The position numbers and the translations under genes were made by a program. The notes below the pieces were generated by a model that saw nothing but the letters and a program-made list of their open reading frames with translations, ran no database searches and was not told the origin of the DNA. This document shows positions 6,201 to 8,100 of a stretch of DNA of 8,100 nucleotides, one piece after another. The stretch covers positions 1 through 8,100 of the forward strand of contig JASLFF010000126.1 in NCBI GenBank assembly GCA_030150795.1, written 5' to 3'. Within the stretch, counting starts at the first letter, position 1. Each line of letters starts with the position of its first letter. The DNA comes from Terriglobales bacterium. GTDB taxonomy: Bacteria; Acidobacteriota; Terriglobia; Terriglobales; Gp1-AA117.

Positions 6201-6402
6201 AGACCTTCAGGTCTTGCGGTAAGGTCCTTGGTGGAAGAGCGGCGCTTCAGAGCCGCGAAAAGATGACAGGAAAGCCCCCTTCCTTGCGCCGCAGGCCCGG
6301 GGTCCCTGGCGAGCCCGATTTTTGGCTCGACGGGGTGGAGATCCCGCGCGCAGCGAAGCGGAGCGACCTAAGAACGTCCAGCGAAGCGGAGCGACCTCAG
6401 AA
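6201..6402. repeat. GC-rich palindrome cluster with direct repeat, REP-like
   Basis: The cluster contains AGACC-TTCA-GGTCT (6201-6214), an imperfect palindrome (6239-6256, also with a TTCA turn), CGAGCC/GGCTCG with an 8-base loop (6310-6315 and 6324-6329), and a 24-base direct repeat (6351-6374 and 6379-6402, one mismatch) containing GCGAAGCGGAGCGACCT. Such short GC-rich palindromes between genes resemble dispersed extragenic repeats. I infer this class from structure only; genome copy number cannot be seen here. Confidence 0.5.
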
Positions 6403-6449
6403 AAGACCAGCGCACCGCGCTTAAAGCAACTCGTGCCGGCAGCAGATAA

Positions 6450-6827
6450 TTAGATGTCGGTCATCTTCAGCGCTTCCACGCAGGCGGCAAAAACCTGCTG
6501 CCTGTTTTCATAGACTGAGTCGGCCAGCTCATCAATCAGTTCAACCGTTCGCGGGACCAGTTTGTACGTCATTTGCGTCACTACGGAATTTGATTCCGGC
6601 AGCAGCAGCGGACGTTTGCGCATGCGAATCAGAAGTTCCGTTGCCACCTGCAAGGCGCGGCCTTGCGAGCCATAAATCTTTGAAGCCTTGCGGAACTCCT
6701 TTACGGCGGAAACGGGAATCGTCGTATATCGCTTGGCCACGGTAAGCTCATCTGCCGGTTTGCGCACGCGGCGCGGAAATGGGGGACCCGTTGCGCTGCG
6801 CTTACGCGGCTGTTTGCCTGGCTTCAT
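6450..6827 (-). CDS. Small basic protein, possible tandem ribbon-helix-helix regulator
   Basis: The 125-residue protein has a strongly basic, Pro-rich N-terminus (residues 1-33, about ten Lys/Arg). Two similar-sized modules of about 35 residues follow: YTTIPVSAVKEFRKASKIYG and on to about 69, and MTYKLVPRTVELIDELADSV and on to about 122. Each looks like a short strand followed by two helices, the pattern of ribbon-helix-helix DNA-binding proteins. Two copies in one chain would make a single-chain pseudo-dimer. Sequence identity between the modules is low, so the duplication rests on pattern. The family is not firmly recognised. The ATG at 6827 has no clear ribosome binding site. Upstream lies a near-consensus promoter whose spacer is a perfect palindrome, which would suit autoregulation. 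An alternative reading is a protein of unknown function with a helical C-terminus. Confidence 0.6.
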   Translation of the reverse strand: MKPGKQPRKRSATGPPFPRRVRKPADELTVAKRYTTIPVSAVKEFRKASKIYGSQGRALQVATELLIRMRKRPLLLPESNSVVTQMTYKLVPRTVELIDELADSVYENRQQVFAACVEALKMTDI

Positions 6828-6871
6828 ACGGCTGAGATTCTACCATTAGAAACGCCCGTACGCCGAAGCTG

Positions 6872-6898
6872 GACGCCCCGGAAGCGGACCGGAGCGTC
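6872..6898. other. GC-rich hairpin in the leader of the small basic protein gene
   Basis: GACGC (6872-6876) and CCGG (6878-6881) pair with CCGG (6889-6892) and GCGTC (6894-6898), nine pairs with one internal mismatch and a 7-base loop. It lies between the predicted promoter and the ATG at 6827, so it would be in the 5' untranslated leader. No U-run follows on the minus strand. Confidence 0.4.
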
Positions 6899-6934
6899 GC
6901 GGGCCGCCTCGGCTGCTACGCCTGTAGCGGTATA

Positions 6935-6963
6935 AATATACACCTATAGGTGTATCATGTCAA
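6935..6963 (-). promoter_or_regulatory. Near-consensus sigma-70 type promoter, minus strand
   Basis: Read on the minus strand, TTGACA (6963-6958, perfect -35) is followed by exactly 17 bases and then TATATT (6940-6935, five of six -10 matches). Transcription would begin near 6928 and read into the small basic protein gene at 6827 with a leader of about 100 bases. It is the best promoter in the window. Confidence 0.65.
6938..6955. promoter_or_regulatory. Perfect 18-bp palindrome in the promoter spacer, likely operator
   Basis: ATACACCTATAGGTGTAT is its own reverse complement over 18 bases. It fills nearly all of the 17-base spacer and overlaps half of the -10 hexamer of the minus-strand promoter. 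A dimeric regulator bound here would block RNA polymerase. The likely regulator is not known; the downstream gene product is one candidate. Confidence 0.6.
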
Positions 6964-7063
6964 TCGGCTGCCGGTTGCCCCCACGGCAGCTCGCTTGCTC
7001 TTGTGGGCTTCCTTGAGGGGCACGAATTGAGCGCCGCCGCCGTTTCCTGGCCGACCCAAGTCA

Positions 7064-7092
7064 TTGAAATCGTTAGACTTGTTTTCTAAAAA
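7064..7092 (+). promoter_or_regulatory. Possible promoter of the seven-repeat protein gene
   Basis: TTGAAA (7064-7069, five of six) and TAAAAA (7087-7092, four of six) are separated by 17 bases, about 130 bases before the ATG at 7223. The -10 match is only fair. Confidence 0.35.
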
Positions 7093-7154
7093 CCCGCCGG
7101 ATTTGCCTCCCTGCGCTTCCTGTGGGAAAACCCACTATCCTTTTCTCTTGAAAG

Positions 7155-7175
7155 CGTCTGCCGTTCCGGCAGGCG
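7155..7175 (+). other. Stable leader hairpin before the seven-repeat protein gene
   Basis: CGTCTGCCG (7155-7163) pairs with CGGCAGGCG (7167-7175) across a 3-base TTC loop, nine pairs with one G-U. It lies in the presumed 5' leader, 47 bases before the start codon. There is no T-run, so it is more likely an mRNA-stabilising or regulatory hairpin than a terminator. Confidence 0.45.
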
Positions 7176-7222
7176 GAGTTCCCCAGAAAAGCTAATCCCA
7201 CTCAAGGAGCAAAAGAGAGCTT

Positions 7223-7708
7223 ATGAAAAGAAATGTGATGTTGTCATTGATCGCTGCGTTTGTGCTGCTTGCCTGCGGTTCCATGCCATGTTTGGCCGAT
7301 GGTGGCGGCGGTCCAACACCAATCTGTTATCCAGGCCACCCATGCGCCGCAAAGCTGTTCGATGGTGGCCCAGAGCCGATCTGTTTTCCCGGCCACCCGT
7401 GCGCGGCAAAACTATTCGATGACCCCACTCGTGAGCCGATCTGCTTTCCGGGCCACCCGTGCGTAGCAAAGCTATCTGATGGCCCCACGCCGTTCTGTTT
7501 CCCTGGCAGGCCATGTGCCGCAAAGCTGTTCGATGGCGGCGCGCCTGAGCCTATCTGTTACCCGGGCCACCCGTGCGCGGCAAGGCTGTTCGATGGTGGC
7601 CCAGAGCCGATCTGTTTTCCCGGCCACCCGTGCGCGGCAAAGCTGTTCGATGGTGGCGGCGGTCCCGAGCCGATCTGTTTTCCAGGCCACCCGTGCATAT
7701 CTCGGTAA
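7223..7708 (+). CDS. Secreted Cys-rich protein with seven CxPGHPC repeats
   Basis: The 161-residue protein has a signal peptide (MKRN, hydrophobic 5-17). It may be cleaved after CLA (residue 25) or lipidated at C18 in LLAC, although Leu at the -2 position is atypical for a lipobox. The remainder consists of seven tandem units with consensus PEPICFPGHPCAAKLFDGG, each carrying a Cys pair spaced C-x5-C: 35/41, 54/60, 74/80, 92/98, 112/118, 131/137 and 152/158. Six units have His inside the pair; unit four has Arg (FPGRPC). Unit seven is cut to CISR. Linkers vary between GG, DPTR and GGGG. I recognise no family. Paired Cys with His suggests metal binding or disulfide-closed loops; a multi-core precursor peptide is another possibility. 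AAGGAG (7204-7209) lies 13 bases before the ATG and GAGAG is closer. A membrane protein follows 51 bases later. Confidence 0.85.
   Translation: MKRNVMLSLIAAFVLLACGSMPCLADGGGGPTPICYPGHPCAAKLFDGGPEPICFPGHPCAAKLFDDPTREPICFPGHPCVAKLSDGPTPFCFPGRPCAAKLFDGGAPEPICYPGHPCAARLFDGGPEPICFPGHPCAAKLFDGGGGPEPICFPGHPCISR
7308..7699 (+). repeat. In-gene tandem repeat array, about 54-63 base units
   Basis: The seven protein repeats are also DNA repeats. Bases 7354-7410 and 7585-7641 are identical over 57 bases (offset 231), while neighbouring units differ at several silent and coding sites. That pattern points to recent duplication or gene conversion within the array. Confidence 0.8.
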
Positions 7709-7728
7709 GCATTTTCATTGCCCGTGCG

Positions 7729-7754
7729 GAGGGGCTGGTTTAATCTGGCCCCTC
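7729..7754 (+). other. Hairpin just before the membrane-protein start
   Basis: GAGGGGC (7729-7735) and GCCCCTC (7748-7754) form a perfect 7-bp stem with a 12-base loop, ending five bases before the ATG at 7760. It takes up the only SD-like sequence nearby (GGAGGGG, 7728-7734). It could weakly end the upstream transcript, although no T-run follows, or limit translation of the membrane protein. Confidence 0.45.
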
Positions 7755-7759
7755 ACTGC

Positions 7760-8100
7760 ATGGGGAAACTCGCTTTGATCACGCTAACAATCAGCAGCTT
7801 TCTGTTGGTTTGGCTGACGGTGCTACTGATGCGCCGCAGGGTTCAGTCCATTTTTCCCACGTTTTTGGCCTATGTTGTATTTTCCCTTGCAGCCGCAGTT
7901 GTCAAGCTCTGCGTCTATTCTGACTATCGAATTTATTATTTCGTATATTGGGGTGCGGAAGCGGTTGCCGTGCTTCTCTCAATCCTTGCATTGCTGGAAG
8001 TCTTCCGCTGGACTTTTGCGCTCTTCTGGCAGAGCTGGTGGTACCGCGGCTTTCTTTATGGCTCTGTTGTATTGATGCTCGCTTTTGCCATTGCCAATGC
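7760..8100 (+). CDS. N-terminal part of an integral membrane protein, runs off the window
   Basis: From the ATG at 7760 the frame stays open for 113 codons to the window end. Four hydrophobic segments are visible: about 5-24, 31-53, 59-82 and 98-113. The RRR at 25-27 between the first two suggests that this loop is cytoplasmic. The YYFVYWGAEAVAVLL segment (59-73) and LEVFRW (79-84) are the most distinctive parts. I associate this layout with unnamed multi-pass acidobacterial proteins but cannot name a family or function. No good ribosome binding site precedes the ATG; GTG (7724) and TTG (7718) are in frame upstream but run through the hairpin. The stop codon and C-terminus are not in the window. 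It follows the repeat protein gene by 51 bases on the same strand and may be cotranscribed with it. Confidence 0.7.
   Translation, partial: MGKLALITLTISSFLLVWLTVLLMRRRVQSIFPTFLAYVVFSLAAAVVKLCVYSDYRIYYFVYWGAEAVAVLLSILALLEVFRWTFALFWQSWWYRGFLYGSVVLMLAFAIAN

Larger units (their letters stand above)
5711..6449. other. Long gene-free stretch with repeats and palindromes
   Basis: These 740 bases separate the starts of the AhpD-like gene and the stop of the small basic protein gene. I find no credible gene: the open frames lack ribosome binding sites, family features and consistent composition. The left part holds three CAGTG copies (5789-5812), then an array of 11-base units (5923-5977), a CTGGCT/AGCCAG hairpin (6021-6035) followed by a T-run near 6053-6061, an AT-rich stretch (6060-6160), and GC-rich palindromes with a direct repeat (6201-6402). 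The promoter of the AhpD-like gene should lie near 5711-5850, but I could not identify it. Confidence 0.5.

Noticed and set aside
6155..6424. An 89-residue plus-strand frame
   Set aside because: It is a translation through the palindromes and direct repeat; no ribosome binding site or protein-like pattern is present.
7221..7690. Long minus-strand and alternate plus-strand frames over the repeat gene
   Set aside because: They are open only because the repeated DNA lacks stops in several frames. Only the 7223-7708 frame has a signal peptide and a regular Cys pattern.
7308..7699. CRISPR array
   Set aside because: The repeats are contiguous coding units without unique spacers and keep one reading frame.

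Overview
The window reads like a stretch of chromosome from a soil-type bacterium, most likely an acidobacterium. The evidence is a secreted zinc-dependent phospholipase C-like protein opening with a YSVLTHEAIID-type mature end, a periplasmic YSC84/SYLF protein, a multi-membrane-segment protein with a YxxYWGAEA core, moderately high GC coding DNA and GC-rich palindromic debris between genes. This assignment is inference from gene content; no rRNA or other phylogenetic marker is present. No tRNA, CRISPR array, transposase or phage gene was seen.

Layout, left to right. Bases 1-20 hold only the first codons of a minus-strand gene with a strong ribosome binding site. A secreted protein of unknown function (358-1089, minus) is divergent from a secreted zinc-dependent phospholipase C-like protein (1312-2688, plus). 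The latter converges, across a perfect 8-bp hairpin, on a secreted SYLF-domain protein (2721-3449, minus). A structured 390-base gap with an intrinsic terminator follows. Next come an alpha/beta-hydrolase lipoprotein (3839-4930, minus) and an AhpD-like peroxidase-related gene (5114-5698, minus). Bases 5711-6449 hold no gene but carry palindromes and tandem repeats. A small basic protein with two possible ribbon-helix-helix modules (6450-6827, minus) has a near-consensus promoter whose spacer is a perfect 18-bp palindrome. The window ends with a secreted Cys-rich seven-repeat protein (7223-7708, plus) and the start of a membrane protein (7760 onward, plus).

The most interesting item is the AhpD-like gene. 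Two apparent half-genes share one reading frame and are separated by a single TGA. That TGA sits exactly where the second Cys of the AhpD-type E-x11-C-x2-C-x3-H active site belongs (C-P-Y-TGA-L-D-S-H). Family-like sequence continues to a TAG stop, and hairpins with SECIS-like geometry lie directly after the TGA. The best reading is a selenoprotein with a C-x-x-U redox centre; the alternative is a nonsense mutation.

The phospholipase-like protein, the SYLF protein and the hydrolase lipoprotein all act, by family knowledge, on or at lipids or esters outside the cytoplasm. They do not form an operon, so a shared envelope-lipid role is only a weak inference. The seven-repeat CxPGHPC protein has no family that I recognise.
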